Assembly (NCBI RefSeq): GCF_002797395.1
Contig: NZ_KZ454943.1
Coordinates: forward strand, 2,951,966-3,015,965
Source: Bacillus solitudinis
Lineage (GTDB): Bacteria > Bacillota > Bacilli > Bacillales > Bacillaceae_D
DNA length: 64,000 nt
Direction: 5' to 3'
Part shown: piece after piece, positions 7,445 to 16,510 of the stretch
Layout: every line of letters starts with the position of its first letter
Position numbering within the stretch: position 1 is the first letter of the stretch
The notes under the pieces: generated by a model
Seen by the model: the letters and a program-made list of their open reading frames with translations, nothing else
The model's database searches: none
What the model was told of the DNA's origin: nothing
Position numbers and translations under genes: made by a program

Positions 7445-8908
7445 ATGAGCGTACAAACAGCGGTAACATGTCTAAATTTCATTAACGGAGAGTGGCATCC
7501 CAGTGAGCAGGAGGCTGTAGATGCAAGTATCAATCCAGCAAATAGAAATGAAGTGGTCGGCTATGTACAAAAATCGACAATTCAAGATTTGGATAAAGCA
7601 GTAGAAGCTGCTAACCGTGCGAAAAAGGCATGGAGAAAGCTCTCAGGTGCAGCTAGAGGTGAGTATTTATACAAGGTGGCAAATATTCTAGAGAAAAATA
7701 TAAACATCGTAGCTGAAACAATGACTAGAGAAATGGGAAAAACCTTACCGGAAGCAAAGGGTGAAACAGCACGTGGCGTCGCGATTTTACGTTATTATGC
7801 TGGAGAAGGATTACGCAAAATTGGTGAAAATATTCCCTCAACAGATAGTGAAGCCCTTATGTTTACAACGCGTTCACCATTAGGTGTTGTGGGTGTCATT
7901 ACCCCTTGGAACTTCCCTGTCGCTATACCAATTTGGAAAATAGCCCCCGCCTTAATTTATGGAAATACAGTCGTTCTTAAGCCAGCCCAAGAAACCGCAG
8001 TCACAGCATCGAAAGTAATGGAGTGTTTTGCCGAAGCTGGGTTTCCATCTGGAGTTATCAATATGGTGACAGGCCCTGGTTCTGTCATTGGTCAAGGAAT
8101 CATCGATCACCCTACTATTGATGGTATTACATTTACTGGGTCAGATACAGTCGGAAAACGGGTAGGCCAAGGTGCACTTGCTCGAGGGGCTAAGTATCAG
8201 CTTGAAATGGGTGGAAAAAACCCTGTTATTGTGGCAAACGATGCGGATCTTGATTTGGCTGTTGATGCAACGATTAGTGGAGGTCTAAAATCAACTGGAC
8301 AAAAGTGCACAGCGACAAGTCGTGTAATTGTTCAACAAGATATTTATGAGGCATTTAAAGAAAGATTAATTGAGAAGGTAAACCAATTACAGGTAGGGGA
8401 TGGGTTGCAAGCTGAAACATGGATGGGACCTTGTGCTAGTGAGTCACAGCTTAACACAGTTCTTAGCTACATAGAAAAAGGGAAGGAAGAAGGAGCTACT
8501 CTGCTAAGTGGAGGAAATCGGTATGAGAATCCTGAATTAGCTCAAGGCTTTTATGTACAACCGACTGTATTTGAAGACGTAAAGAGCGAAATGACCATTG
8601 CTCAAGAAGAAATTTTTGGCCCGGTATTAGCTTTAATGAAAGTTGAAACAATGGAAGAGGCACTTGAGGTAGCTAATGATGTGAAGTTTGGATTAAGTGC
8701 ATCAATCTTCACAACAAATATCTCAAGCATGCTTTCCTTTATAAATGAGATGGATGCTGGCCTAGTCCGAATCAATGCTGAAAGTGCAGGGGTTGAATTG
8801 CAAGCGCCATTCGGTGGTATGAAGCAATCTAGTTCTCATTCACGAGAGCAAGGTCAAGCAGCCATTGAATTTTTCACATCAATAAAAACAGTATTTGTAA
8901 AAGGTTAA
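7445..8908 (+). CDS. Alpha-ketoglutarate-semialdehyde (2,5-dioxovalerate) dehydrogenase
   Basis: A 487-residue NAD(P)-dependent aldehyde dehydrogenase, very close to B. subtilis YcbD/GucD throughout. Landmarks: [15 protein letters not shown] (cofactor and tunnel), [11 protein letters not shown], general base Glu in [11 protein letters not shown], catalytic Cys in GQKCTATSR, and QEEIFGPV. It oxidises alpha-ketoglutarate semialdehyde to alpha-ketoglutarate for the TCA cycle. ATG 7445 (MSVQTA) aligns with the homologue; ATG 7433 is also in frame but abuts the AAAGG. It is co-transcribed with the FAH dehydratase. Confidence 0.92.
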   Translation: MSVQTAVTCLNFINGEWHPSEQEAVDASINPANRNEVVGYVQKSTIQDLDKAVEAANRAKKAWRKLSGAARGEYLYKVANILEKNINIVAETMTREMGKTLPEAKGETARGVAILRYYAGEGLRKIGENIPSTDSEALMFTTRSPLGVVGVITPWNFPVAIPIWKIAPALIYGNTVVLKPAQETAVTASKVMECFAEAGFPSGVINMVTGPGSVIGQGIIDHPTIDGITFTGSDTVGKRVGQGALARGAKYQLEMGGKNPVIVANDADLDLAVDATISGGLKSTGQKCTATSRVIVQQDIYEAFKERLIEKVNQLQVGDGLQAETWMGPCASESQLNTVLSYIEKGKEEGATLLSGGNRYENPELAQGFYVQPTVFEDVKSEMTIAQEEIFGPVLALMKVETMEEALEVANDVKFGLSASIFTTNISSMLSFINEMDAGLVRINAESAGVELQAPFGGMKQSSSHSREQGQAAIEFFTSIKTVFVKG

Positions 8909-8912
8909 TTAA

Positions 8913-8941
8913 AGGCCTTCTGGACATGGTTCAGGAGGCTT
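8913..8941 (+). terminator. Weak hairpin after the aldehyde dehydrogenase
   Basis: A 10-bp stem AGGCCTTCTG/CAGGAGGCTT with two G-U pairs and a 9-nt loop, 5 nt after the stop. There is no T run, so it may only stabilise or attenuate the transcript before the next gene. Confidence 0.35.
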
Positions 8942-8991
8942 CTACTATGTGCAGTCAATGATTGATAGGTTAAATAAGAAAGGGGTTACAC

Positions 8992-9954
8992 ATGAAGCCA
9001 AAAGTTCTAGTCACACAAGTACTTCCTCAAAAAGTAGAGGACTATTTACGCGAACATACCGAAATTATAAAGGTACAACTTCTTTCCGAAACAAACTTGG
9101 TAGAAGCATTAAATGAAGTTGAGGGTATCCTTACAAGTGGCCTTACTATTGATAATGATCTTCTAGACAAAGCCCCAAACTTGAAAGTTGTAAGCAATCA
9201 ATCTGTTGGCTATAATAATTTCGATCTCGATGCGATGAACAAACGTAATATTGTCGGAACCCATACACCGAATGTTTTGGACGATACGGTTGCTGATTTA
9301 GTCCTTTCATTAATGTTAGCTTCCGCTCGTAGAATACCGGAGATGGATCGTCTCGTTAAAGAAGGAAACTGGTTGAAAAACATTGGTGAAGAGTTATTCG
9401 GAGTTGATGTACATCATGCGACAATTGGAATTATTGGGATGGGTAGAATTGGTGAAGCGATTGCAAAACGGGCTATTTACGGCTTTGATATGAAGGCGCT
9501 TTATTATAATCGAACAAGAAAAACAGAAGCAGAAAATAGACTCGGAGTAGTCTATGCAGAAATGGATCAACTTCTCCAGCAATCTGACTTTGTTGTTCTA
9601 ATGACACCGCTTACGAAGGGAACAGAGAAATTCTTTGGAGAGAAACAATTTACTTTGATGAAACAATCAGCTATTTTTATCAATGCTTCAAGAGGTGCAA
9701 CGGTAGACGAGGAAGCGCTAATTCAAGCATTACAAACAGGTGGAATCTCCGGAGCGGGATTGGATGTTTTTACGATAGAGCCAATTGACCTAAATAATCC
9801 ATTACTGAAAATGGAGCAGGTTGTCACGTTACCACATATCGGTTCAGCTACGTTAAAAACAAGGCATGACATGGCAGAACTTGCCGCAAAGAATCTAGTT
9901 ATAGCACTTAGTGGGGAGCATTGTCCATGTGTTGTAAAAGAGTTAGCAAAATGA
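8992..9954 (+). CDS. D-isomer-specific 2-hydroxyacid dehydrogenase (glyoxylate/hydroxypyruvate/2-ketogluconate reductase-like)
   Basis: A 320-residue NAD(P)H enzyme. The Rossmann motif GIIGMGRIGEAIAKRA follows the N-terminal catalytic half. The catalytic Arg (NASRGATVDEEAL), Glu (DVFTIEPI) and His (LPHIGSAT) are all present. NRTRK after the second beta strand suggests NADPH preference. ATG 8992 has AAAGGGG ahead. As the last gene of the island it probably reduces a 2-keto acid such as glycolaldehyde-derived glyoxylate or a 2-ketosugar acid; the true substrate cannot be read from sequence. Confidence 0.85.
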   Translation: MKPKVLVTQVLPQKVEDYLREHTEIIKVQLLSETNLVEALNEVEGILTSGLTIDNDLLDKAPNLKVVSNQSVGYNNFDLDAMNKRNIVGTHTPNVLDDTVADLVLSLMLASARRIPEMDRLVKEGNWLKNIGEELFGVDVHHATIGIIGMGRIGEAIAKRAIYGFDMKALYYNRTRKTEAENRLGVVYAEMDQLLQQSDFVVLMTPLTKGTEKFFGEKQFTLMKQSAIFINASRGATVDEEALIQALQTGGISGAGLDVFTIEPIDLNNPLLKMEQVVTLPHIGSATLKTRHDMAELAAKNLVIALSGEHCPCVVKELAK

Positions 9955-9970
9955 TTTACAGCAAATAAAT

Positions 9971-9997
9971 AATACCGCCTTGACAAGGCGGTATTTT
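9971..9997. terminator. Bidirectional terminator
   Basis: An 11-bp perfect stem (AATACCGCCTT/AAGGCGGTATT) with a 3-nt loop, T-rich on the plus side and TTATTTATT-like on the minus side. It lies between the converging dehydrogenase and thiY. Confidence 0.85.
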
Positions 9998-9999
9998 GA

Positions 10000-10995
10000 C
10001 TATTCGGTTAGCCAGGCTTTTACATGTTCCCAGTGGGCTTCATCTTGAGAACCAAATGGTTCGTCTGGGGATTCCATTTTCTCTAATAAAATCTTAAGGC
10101 TTTCTTCTTCAACTTCTTTGACTAGAGGGAAATTTGCTTGGTCCTGATTGGACAAGAGAATATCAAGACTTTGTTCTGGATGCTCTTTCGTTTCCTCATA
10201 TCCTTTTTCAGCAGCTCTCCAAAAGGCATCAACAAGGTCTTGATTGTTGCTAATCATGTCTTCATTTGTAATTAACACCAGCTCATAATAAGAGGGAACC
10301 CCATAATCTTCAGGGTTAAAGTAGGAGATATCAAAGCCCTCATGCTTTAAAACAGGGTACTCATGATTAATGTAGGCACCAATAATTGCATCAGCACGCC
10401 CACTTGTAATTGCTGCACCAAGCTCAAAGCCTACATCAATCATATTAACCTTTGAGAAATCTCCGCCATCTTCTTCAACCATCGTTTTTAAAATTGCCTC
10501 GTTAAGGGGGATTCCTGGAAATCCAACTGTTTTACCTTCTAGATCAGCAGGACTAGTAAAGCCGTTTTCCGTCAGAAACATGACATGGTTTAGCGGAGAA
10601 CGAACAATGGGTGCTACTCCTGTAACGGGTAGACCTTGTTCTTGAGCAAGTAGAATATCTGGCTGATAGCTAAGTGCAAAAGAAATGGCACCTGATGCCG
10701 TTAAATTAATGGGATCTGTCGGGTTTGCTGGAAATACGAGCTTTACATCCAGACCTTCTTCTTCAAAGTAGCCATTTTCAATCGCCACATATAAAAAGGT
10801 ATGAACAGCGTTTGGGTACCAATCTAGCATAACTTCAACTTCTTGTAGTTCTTGGTTTTCCTCTGCGACTGGTGCTTCTACTTCACTAGGGCCAGCTTCC
10901 GTTTCTTGTTGCAGTTCTTCTGTTTCATTGGTTGTGTTACATGCAGCTAGCATGATGATGCCAAATGATAATAGCAATGTCTTTAATGCGTTCAT
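10000..10995 (-). CDS. thiY: ThiY-like substrate-binding lipoprotein for thiamin pyrimidine precursors
   Basis: A 331-residue NMT1/THI5-like periplasmic-type binding protein. The start ATG (10993-10995) follows GAGGAAAAC and opens a lipoprotein signal with lipobox LAAC, then an acidic linker (TEELQQETEAGPSEVEAP). The mature domain starts EVEVMLDWYPNAVHTFLYVAIENGYFEEEGLDV, a family hallmark. ThiY binds N-formyl-4-amino-5-aminomethyl-2-methylpyrimidine and feeds ThiX/ThiZ. The start overlaps the thiX stop by 4 nt. A longer in-frame start would disrupt the signal peptide. Confidence 0.9.
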   Translation of the reverse strand: MNALKTLLLSFGIIMLAACNTTNETEELQQETEAGPSEVEAPVAEENQELQEVEVMLDWYPNAVHTFLYVAIENGYFEEEGLDVKLVFPANPTDPINLTASGAISFALSYQPDILLAQEQGLPVTGVAPIVRSPLNHVMFLTENGFTSPADLEGKTVGFPGIPLNEAILKTMVEEDGGDFSKVNMIDVGFELGAAITSGRADAIIGAYINHEYPVLKHEGFDISYFNPEDYGVPSYYELVLITNEDMISNNQDLVDAFWRAAEKGYEETKEHPEQSLDILLSNQDQANFPLVKEVEEESLKILLEKMESPDEPFGSQDEAHWEHVKAWLTE

Positions 10996-11747
10996 TTTGT
11001 TTTCCTCCAACGTAGTAAATAAATTTCTAATGCTTTTATAAGTAAAAATCCGATAACTCCAATTAGTGAAAGCCACACAATAGGGGCGAATACTCCTGGA
11101 CCATCGTATTGACTCATCATTCTTCTGCTAAAATAGCCAAGACCTTTATTTGCGCCAAGCCATTCGCCAATTGCCGCTCCTATAACACTCAAAGTTATTG
11201 CCACCTTCATCCCTGAAAGAAAAGAGGGAAGAGCAGTTGGAACATAAAGCTTTCGAAACGTATCAAAACGGCTTGCCTTCATTGTTTTAAACAATTCTCT
11301 TAATGCAAGTGGGGTTGATTTTAACCCATCAAAAGTGTTTACGGTTATAGGAAAGAATGTAATTAATACAGTTACAACGACTTTACTCCAAATAGAATAG
11401 CCAAACCAGAGAACAAAAATCGGCGCTAACGCAATAATTGGTATTGTCTGCGACATGACTAGTACAGGGTAGAAGGTCTGTTCTAAAAGGCGACTCTTAT
11501 GCATGGAAATGGCTAAGAGGACACCAAGTATTGTGGAAGCAAGTAAACCAATTACAATAATAGATAAGGTAGCAGGGAGGTGGATATAAAATAAAATGTC
11601 ATGTAACTCGACCATCTTTGCACCAATTTCATAAGGACTAGGAAACAAATAAGGTTTTTGTATGATTTTGGCAATCATTTCCCAAGCAATGAGAAATGTC
11701 ATGATTAGTAGAACAGGGCCGAAAACAGAAAGCTTTCTACTCATCAT
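10992..11747 (-). CDS. thiX: ThiX-like ABC transporter permease
   Basis: A 251-residue inner-membrane permease of the BPD_transp_1/SsuC type with about six helices. The coupling-loop signature is in LREL...FDTFRKLYVPTALPSFLSGMKVAITLSVIGAAIGEWLGANKGLG (EAA-like motif). It forms the channel for the ThiXYZ pyrimidine uptake system. Both ends overlap the neighbouring genes by 4 nt (ATGA), a sign of translational coupling. Confidence 0.9.
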   Translation of the reverse strand: MMSRKLSVFGPVLLIMTFLIAWEMIAKIIQKPYLFPSPYEIGAKMVELHDILFYIHLPATLSIIVIGLLASTILGVLLAISMHKSRLLEQTFYPVLVMSQTIPIIALAPIFVLWFGYSIWSKVVVTVLITFFPITVNTFDGLKSTPLALRELFKTMKASRFDTFRKLYVPTALPSFLSGMKVAITLSVIGAAIGEWLGANKGLGYFSRRMMSQYDGPGVFAPIVWLSLIGVIGFLLIKALEIYLLRWRKTK

Positions 11748-12493
11748 CTCACCTTTTCTCTTAAGCTCGCTAATATTTCCAGCTTCACTTCAAACAGTTC
11801 GCCTGAAATCATTCGTGGACGAGGTTGTTGTAAGCAATAATTATCATATCTTTGTAAGGGGGTGTTATTAAAGAGTAGAATCCGGTCTGAGAGCATAATA
11901 GCCTCATCAATATCATGAGTCACAAACAAAATCGTTAAACCCAATTGTTTCCATATACGTAATAGCCACTCTTGCATTGAAAGTCGGGTCATCGCATCTA
12001 AGGCACTAAATGGTTCATCTAGAAGCAAAACTTCACGACCACTTAGCATAGCTCTAAGAAAAGAAACGCGCTGTCTCATGCCTCCTGAGAGCATATGAGG
12101 ATAATAAAGCTCAGTACCGGTTAGACCGAAATCTTCAAAGTAAGCTTTTGCCTGCTTGTGAGCAAGCTTTTTTTTCATCCCTTGAAGTTCAAGAGGGAGT
12201 GCAGCATTTTCTATTACGGTGCGCCAGTCCAATAGAAGATCTTGCTGTGGCATATAACCAACGGCATTCTTCCGATCTGCAAGTGGCTGTCCCTGAAGTA
12301 ATATCCTTCCTTCCGTTGGTTCCTCAAGTCTCGTTAGCAAGCGGAAAAGAGTCGACTTTCCAGCTCCGCTTGGTGCTAAAATAGAGACGAACTCGCCCTT
12401 CTTGATACCAAATTCTAGCTCCCTAACTATCGTTGTTTTTGCATCATTATAGGCAAAAGTGATGTTCTGAAAAGAGACAGCCTCATTATTCAT
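11744..12493 (-). CDS. thiZ: ThiZ-like ABC transporter ATPase
   Basis: A 249-residue ATPase: Walker A APSGAGKST, Q-loop in GYMPQQDLLLDWRTV, signature LSGGMRQRVSFLRAML, Walker B VLLLDEPFSALDA, and H-loop VTHDIDEA. It energises pyrimidine import. ATG 12491-12493 overlaps the end of tenA by 8 nt; the longer in-frame extension is Cys-rich and lies wholly within tenA, so it is unlikely to be translated. Confidence 0.9.
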   Translation of the reverse strand: MNNEAVSFQNITFAYNDAKTTIVRELEFGIKKGEFVSILAPSGAGKSTLFRLLTRLEEPTEGRILLQGQPLADRKNAVGYMPQQDLLLDWRTVIENAALPLELQGMKKKLAHKQAKAYFEDFGLTGTELYYPHMLSGGMRQRVSFLRAMLSGREVLLLDEPFSALDAMTRLSMQEWLLRIWKQLGLTILFVTHDIDEAIMLSDRILLFNNTPLQRYDNYCLQQPRPRMISGELFEVKLEILASLREKVR

Positions 12494-13160
12494 CAAAAGG
12501 CCACATCGCTTGTTGATAGGACATTTCCCAAAACATGTACTCAAAACGACTTGTGTTTAGAAAAATTTCTTCAAGGCGTGCTAACTCACCCTCGCTCTTT
12601 CCGTGAGTTAACTCATTTAGTAAATCGATGAGCCAGTACGCTAGCTCACCAAATTCCTCTGATTGGTACATGGAAACCCATTCTCCGTAAATGTCATGCT
12701 TCATCGCTCCTGGTATTTGACTTAGCTCTTTGCCAATTTCATAGTAACTCCATGAACAAGGTAAGACGGCTGCGATTAACTCAGCTAATGAACCGCGTTG
12801 AGCTATGTTCAGCATATAGCTACTGTAAGCGAGTGTTGTGGGAGCAGGTTTAGTTGCTTCAAGATTTTCTGTACTGATACCTAATCTTTCGGCATAAGCA
12901 CGATGTAGGCTCATTTCTTCATTTAGTGTAGCATCAAGGAGTTTTGCAAAGGTTGACATTGTTTTTAAATCCGGAGCTTTTAGGCTACCGAGTGCAAATA
13001 AACGAGCAAAATCAATTAAGTATACATAATCCTGACACATGAAAAATTTAAATTTTTCAATATCAAGTGTCCCCTGACCAATCCCCTGAACAAATGGATG
13101 CTGATGACTTTTCTGCCAAATGGGTTTTGCTTTCGTATGTAATCGTTTTGAAAAGGTCAT
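12486..13160 (-). CDS. tenA: Aminopyrimidine aminohydrolase TenA
   Basis: A 224-residue all-alpha protein of the TenA/THI-4 family. The catalytic Cys sits in AAVLPCSWSYYEIG, and Y/F/E residues of the pocket are visible in FKFFMCQDYVYLIDFARLFALGSLKAPD. It hydrolyses 4-amino-5-aminomethyl-2-methylpyrimidine to HMP, after YlmB has removed the formyl group. It lies directly behind ylmB. Confidence 0.92.
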   Translation of the reverse strand: MTFSKRLHTKAKPIWQKSHQHPFVQGIGQGTLDIEKFKFFMCQDYVYLIDFARLFALGSLKAPDLKTMSTFAKLLDATLNEEMSLHRAYAERLGISTENLEATKPAPTTLAYSSYMLNIAQRGSLAELIAAVLPCSWSYYEIGKELSQIPGAMKHDIYGEWVSMYQSEEFGELAYWLIDLLNELTHGKSEGELARLEEIFLNTSRFEYMFWEMSYQQAMWPFDE

Positions 13161-14441
13161 TTACGACTCCTCCTTTTTGCTATTACACCATTCGTAAATA
13201 AACTGGATTAGAGTTTTTGTATAGGTGATGAGTTCATCAATTGATAATTGTTCATTAACAGCATGTGCATCTTTAAGTTGACCAGGCCCATAAATGACGG
13301 TTGGAATATTTGCATGGCCGAGCCAACCACCATCAGTTACTGTTTGGGACATACTAACCTCTGGTTTTGTACTGAAAACCTTGTGATGAACAGAGGATAA
13401 TTTTTTTAGACCAGGCCAAGACTTGTCAATGGCTAATGAAGGAAATACCTCGCCACGATCTTCAATCATTGAATTACCTCCCCAACGAAATAATGGAGGG
13501 TTTTCCCTTAGCCAAGGGTCAGCTGCAGCTACAGCAAGTAAATGCTCCTCAATTTCCTTCGTGACGCTTTCATAGGATTCGTTTGGATAAAAGTGTACAG
13601 TGATCCATAAGGCGCACTCATCGGCGATAAACGCGGCATGACGGCCGCCTTCGATAACAGCGGGATTTATCGTGTTCGCACCAGCCGGAAAGCCTGGGTA
13701 GGATTTTGTAATGGCCCAGTGTCGTTCTAACTCCTGCAAACCGTTAATCAACGTAGCCATTTTTTCAATGGCGCTGGCTCCGAACAAACCTCCACCAGCA
13801 TGAATCATTTGGCGTCTCATGCCGTCATGATGTGTTTGAGGACTCTTGACAGTCACCCAACCTGTGATAACGCCCCCTTGCCCTTGTATCGCACAGTGGC
13901 TTGTATCTGCCACAATGGCAAACTCAGCTTTATATCCCCGCTCACAGCACTGCTTGGTTCCTGCTTCACCTACTTCTTCTCCAATTACAGATTGAAGTAA
14001 GACATCTCCCTTTAACTCGATACCAGCCTCATGAAGAAGTTTTAAGGCAAAAAGGCAAGCAGCTACGCCACCCTTCATATCAGCGACTCCTCGCCCATAT
14101 ATGGTTCGCCCTTTCACCGTGGCATTAAACGGAGGAGTCACCCAAGGTTCTCCTTCTTCTATTGATGCGACATCAACATGACCGTTTAAAATGAGGCTGT
14201 TGTAATTCGTTGAATCGGTCCCCTGTTGAAAGGCAACGACATTAGGATCATTTGGATAAACATCCCATTTGTCGATGCTACACCCTATGTTTTGAAGATA
14301 GTCTGCAATATACTGTTGAATATCTGACGTGTTTCTTGCGGGAGGGCTTGGTGTACTGAATTGGACAAGATCAGATAGTAATGCGATCAATTCTTGCTCA
14401 CGCTCTTCAACATTGCTTAATACGAAAGAAATTTCTGTCAT
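13161..14441 (-). CDS. ylmB: N-formyl-4-amino-5-aminomethyl-2-methylpyrimidine deformylase (YlmB-type M20 amidohydrolase)
   Basis: A 426-residue M20/ArgE-DapE metallohydrolase, the same length as B. subtilis YlmB. Zn-binding motifs: LNGHVDVAS (His, Asp), GRGVADMKGGVA (Asp), GEEVGEAGTKQ (catalytic and metal Glu), and a C-terminal His in DAHAVNEQLS. By itself the fold would allow acetylornithine deacetylase or DapE. The TPP riboswitch and tenA-thiZXY downstream point to deformylation of salvaged thiamin breakdown product. It is the first gene of the operon. Confidence 0.88.
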   Translation of the reverse strand: MTEISFVLSNVEEREQELIALLSDLVQFSTPSPPARNTSDIQQYIADYLQNIGCSIDKWDVYPNDPNVVAFQQGTDSTNYNSLILNGHVDVASIEEGEPWVTPPFNATVKGRTIYGRGVADMKGGVAACLFALKLLHEAGIELKGDVLLQSVIGEEVGEAGTKQCCERGYKAEFAIVADTSHCAIQGQGGVITGWVTVKSPQTHHDGMRRQMIHAGGGLFGASAIEKMATLINGLQELERHWAITKSYPGFPAGANTINPAVIEGGRHAAFIADECALWITVHFYPNESYESVTKEIEEHLLAVAAADPWLRENPPLFRWGGNSMIEDRGEVFPSLAIDKSWPGLKKLSSVHHKVFSTKPEVSMSQTVTDGGWLGHANIPTVIYGPGQLKDAHAVNEQLSIDELITYTKTLIQFIYEWCNSKKEES

Positions 14442-14476
14442 ATGAATCTCCTTTCATGGACTTTAACTATTAAAAG

Positions 14477-14510
14477 TAAAAAAACCACCTCTGAAAGCAG
14501 AAGTGGTTTT
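14477..14510 (-). terminator. Regulatory terminator of the TPP riboswitch
   Basis: On the minus strand AAACCACTTCTG/CAGAGGTGGTTT forms a stem followed by a T run, between the aptamer and ylmB. This is the expression platform expected of a TPP transcription-attenuation riboswitch. Confidence 0.85.
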
Positions 14511-14565
14511 AGCATGTAGTTATAAGAATCAAAAGATAATCAATATACTATCTTCTTATCAAATT

Positions 14566-14664
14566 AACACGCCACTTCCCTCCGCTAGCATTATCTAGTT
14601 CAGGTTATAGGGTTAAGGCTTAATAAACTACCTCTCTCAGCTTTTTAGCACCCCTAGTGGTCAT
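14566..14664 (-). ncRNA. TPP (THI-box) riboswitch aptamer
   Basis: The minus strand reads ACTAGGGGTGC, then GCTGAGAGAGG, then ACCCTATAACCTGAACTAG, ATAATGCTAGCG and GAGGGAAGTGG: the full set of conserved THI-box blocks in order. It turns off the ylmB-tenA-thiZXY operon when thiamin pyrophosphate is plentiful. Confidence 0.97.
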
Positions 14665-14744
14665 AAAATTTAAAATTATTGTAATTTACTGGTCCATAGC
14701 CAAATTATCATAGTTTTAAATAAAAATCAATGATTAGTCAAGAA

Positions 14745-14777
14745 GGCTACTGAAAAAGGTCAACTTTTTTAGTAGCC
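14745..14777. repeat. Intergenic inverted repeat, copy A
   Basis: GGCTACTGAAAAAG and CTTTTTTAGTAGCC flank a 5-nt loop. The arms closely resemble the stem at 32614-32655. There is no T run on either side, and it lies between the HU terminator and the TPP riboswitch start. It could be a small dispersed palindromic element or an old terminator. Confidence 0.55.
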
Positions 14778-14817
14778 CCTGTCTTTACGTCCGTCAAACT
14801 TTTTAGTGGATGTAATG

Positions 14818-14852
14818 AAAAAGAAGCGGAGGACTTGTCCTTCGCTTCTTTG
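14818..14852 (-). terminator. Terminator of the HU gene
   Basis: The minus strand has AAGAAGCGAAGGAC/GTCCTCCGCTTCTT (one mismatch) followed by TTTTT, 12 bp after the stop codon. Confidence 0.88.
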
Positions 14853-14863
14853 CGGTTAATTTC

Positions 14864-15136
14864 TTAGTTGACTGCGTCTTTTAATTGTTTACCTGGCTTG
14901 AAAGCAGGATTTTTTGTTGCTGGAATTTCAATTTCTTGGCCTGTTTGTGGATTGCGACCTTTACGAGCAGAGCGCTCACGAACTTCAAAACTACCAAAAC
15001 CAACAAGCTGAACTTTGTCACCTTCAACAAGTGCACTTGTGATACTATCAAACACAGCGTCCACTGCTTTTGAAGCGTCTTTTTTGGAAAGGTCTGCTTG
15101 CTCAGATACTGCATTGATTAAATCTGTCTTGTTCAT
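14864..15136 (-). CDS. hup: DNA-binding protein HU
   Basis: A 90-residue protein starting [21 protein letters not shown], with the HU beta-arm region [28 protein letters not shown] and C-terminal [13 protein letters not shown]. Length and sequence match HBsu-type HU, a nucleoid protein that bends DNA non-specifically. It is monocistronic with its own promoter and terminator. The start ATG follows AAAGGGAG. Confidence 0.97.
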   Translation of the reverse strand: MNKTDLINAVSEQADLSKKDASKAVDAVFDSITSALVEGDKVQLVGFGSFEVRERSARKGRNPQTGQEIEIPATKNPAFKPGKQLKDAVN

Positions 15137-15693
15137 GAAAATAACTCCCTTTCATACCTTGTTTAGAAAAACAACTTCTACCTAATGAACAAAGTCGTTC
15201 GTTCTTCATAACGAGTAATCTGTAATATATTACACAAGTAAAAATAACCTGCAATTCAAATTTACTCATTAACCCTAGCTGTGTCAAGACTTTGCACGGA
15301 AATTAAACCATTTGTAGCCATTTTTTTCATGATTTTAGACATATGACCGCCAAAAATCATGAAATTTGTAAAATCTTGAAGAAATCAAGGGAAATTAAGT
15401 TTTTTTGTTGGAACCCTATTTTTTTGTTCTTTTGCTTAAATAGACGAAACGAAAATCGACGAAAAGGGGAGAAATTTACATGGAGGAGAGATATGTAAAA
15501 ATATAAATCGGTCGCTTTTATTGGTAATTTGTCCTTTTTGTTTTTTTACAGTATGATTTTAATCATAACTTAAAAGGGCGTTTTTTTATTGAACAGACAC
15601 GAAGCCAATGAATAGCCCTTAAAATGCATTTATTTTCTTATAAATAAGTAAGTGTACAATTAGAAACTAACAAATGGGAGGGGAGTTAGGTCG
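15137..15693. other. Intergenic region between HU and psd, no gene seen
   Basis: 557 bp of AT-rich DNA between divergent genes. It holds the HU promoter (15259-15287) and, nearer the gene on the minus strand, a second candidate TTGCAG-16-TAATAT. The rest has T-rich tracts and no reading frame above about 20 codons with a good start. An 8-codon frame at 15480 behind AAAGGGGAG was considered too short to call. Confidence 0.6.
15259..15287 (-). promoter_or_regulatory. HU gene sigma-A promoter
   Basis: The minus strand reads TTGACA (15287-15282), 17-bp spacer, TAAATT (15264-15259). The -35 is a consensus match and the spacing is ideal, about 120 nt from the HU start. Confidence 0.7.
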
Positions 15694-16473
15694 ATGATAA
15701 AGAAATTACTTTTTCAATCGTTTGTAGAGTTAAGTAATCATCGTCTACAGTCTTATGTATTAAAATCTTTTGCGTCGTCTAAGTGGAGTAAGCCTTTAGT
15801 TCCTATGTTTGTAAAAACATTTAAACTCAATAATAAAGAAATGCTTGAACCAATAGAAAGTTATTCAAGTTTGCATACTCTTTTCATCAGACACTTAAAA
15901 CCTGAATCTCGTCCAGTTGCTCAAGAGAGAAACGCCTTTGTAAGCCCGGTTGATGGAATCTTAGCGAGTCAGGGATCTATCGAAAGAGGTAGTCAGTTTA
16001 CTATAAAGGGACAACAATACTCATTAGAAGAAATGCTTGGTTCGGATGTGGCAGCAACGCCCTATCATGAAGGTGCATTTTTCGTTTTATACTTGAGTCC
16101 AAGTCATTATCATCGCATCCACAGTCCAGTTTCGTGTCAAATTATAAATCAATGGTCATTAGGTGGAAGATCTTATCCGGTAAATGAGTTGGGAATGACT
16201 TACGGGAAACGCCCGCTTTCACGAAACTACCGAATCATTTCGGAGTTACAATATAATGAGAAAAAAATAGCGTTAGTAAAGGTTGGTGCAATGAACATAA
16301 ATACCATTGAATTAACCCATGACTCCGCAAGTCTGAGTAAGGGAGAAGAAATTGGTTACTTTTCATTTGGTTCAACTATTGTCTTACTTGTAGAGAAAGG
16401 GCTGTTGAAATTTGAAGGAGAAAGTATACCAATGGAAGTGAAAATGGGACAAAAAATAGCAACGATTTTGTAA
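15694..16473 (+). CDS. psd: Phosphatidylserine decarboxylase
   Basis: A 259-residue membrane-associated enzyme converting phosphatidylserine to phosphatidylethanolamine. The proenzyme cleaves itself at the Ser of FGSTIVLLVEKG near the C-terminus to form the pyruvoyl group. Other family motifs are VSPVDGILASQG (catalytic Asp) and YLSPSHYHRIHSPVS (catalytic His). ATG 15694 follows GGGAGGGGAG. Stand-alone gene; no phosphatidylserine synthase neighbour is present, unlike the pssA-psd arrangement of B. subtilis. Confidence 0.94.
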   Translation: MIKKLLFQSFVELSNHRLQSYVLKSFASSKWSKPLVPMFVKTFKLNNKEMLEPIESYSSLHTLFIRHLKPESRPVAQERNAFVSPVDGILASQGSIERGSQFTIKGQQYSLEEMLGSDVAATPYHEGAFFVLYLSPSHYHRIHSPVSCQIINQWSLGGRSYPVNELGMTYGKRPLSRNYRIISELQYNEKKIALVKVGAMNINTIELTHDSASLSKGEEIGYFSFGSTIVLLVEKGLLKFEGESIPMEVKMGQKIATIL

Positions 16474-16474
16474 A

Positions 16475-16508
16475 AAAGAAAGGTATGCAGGTTCGCATAC
16501 CTTTCTTT
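16475..16508. terminator. Bidirectional terminator between psd and mrpG
   Basis: AAGAAAGGTATGC/GCATACCTTTCTT, a 13-bp perfect stem with a 5-nt loop and T/A-rich flanks on both strands. It ends just before the mrpG stop at 16511. Confidence 0.88.
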
Positions 16509-16510
16509 TC

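Noticed and set aside
15480-15506. Eight-codon frame with AAAGGGGAG upstream in the HU-psd spacer
   Set aside because: Too short and unsupported; the purine run is probably incidental in an AT-rich spacer.
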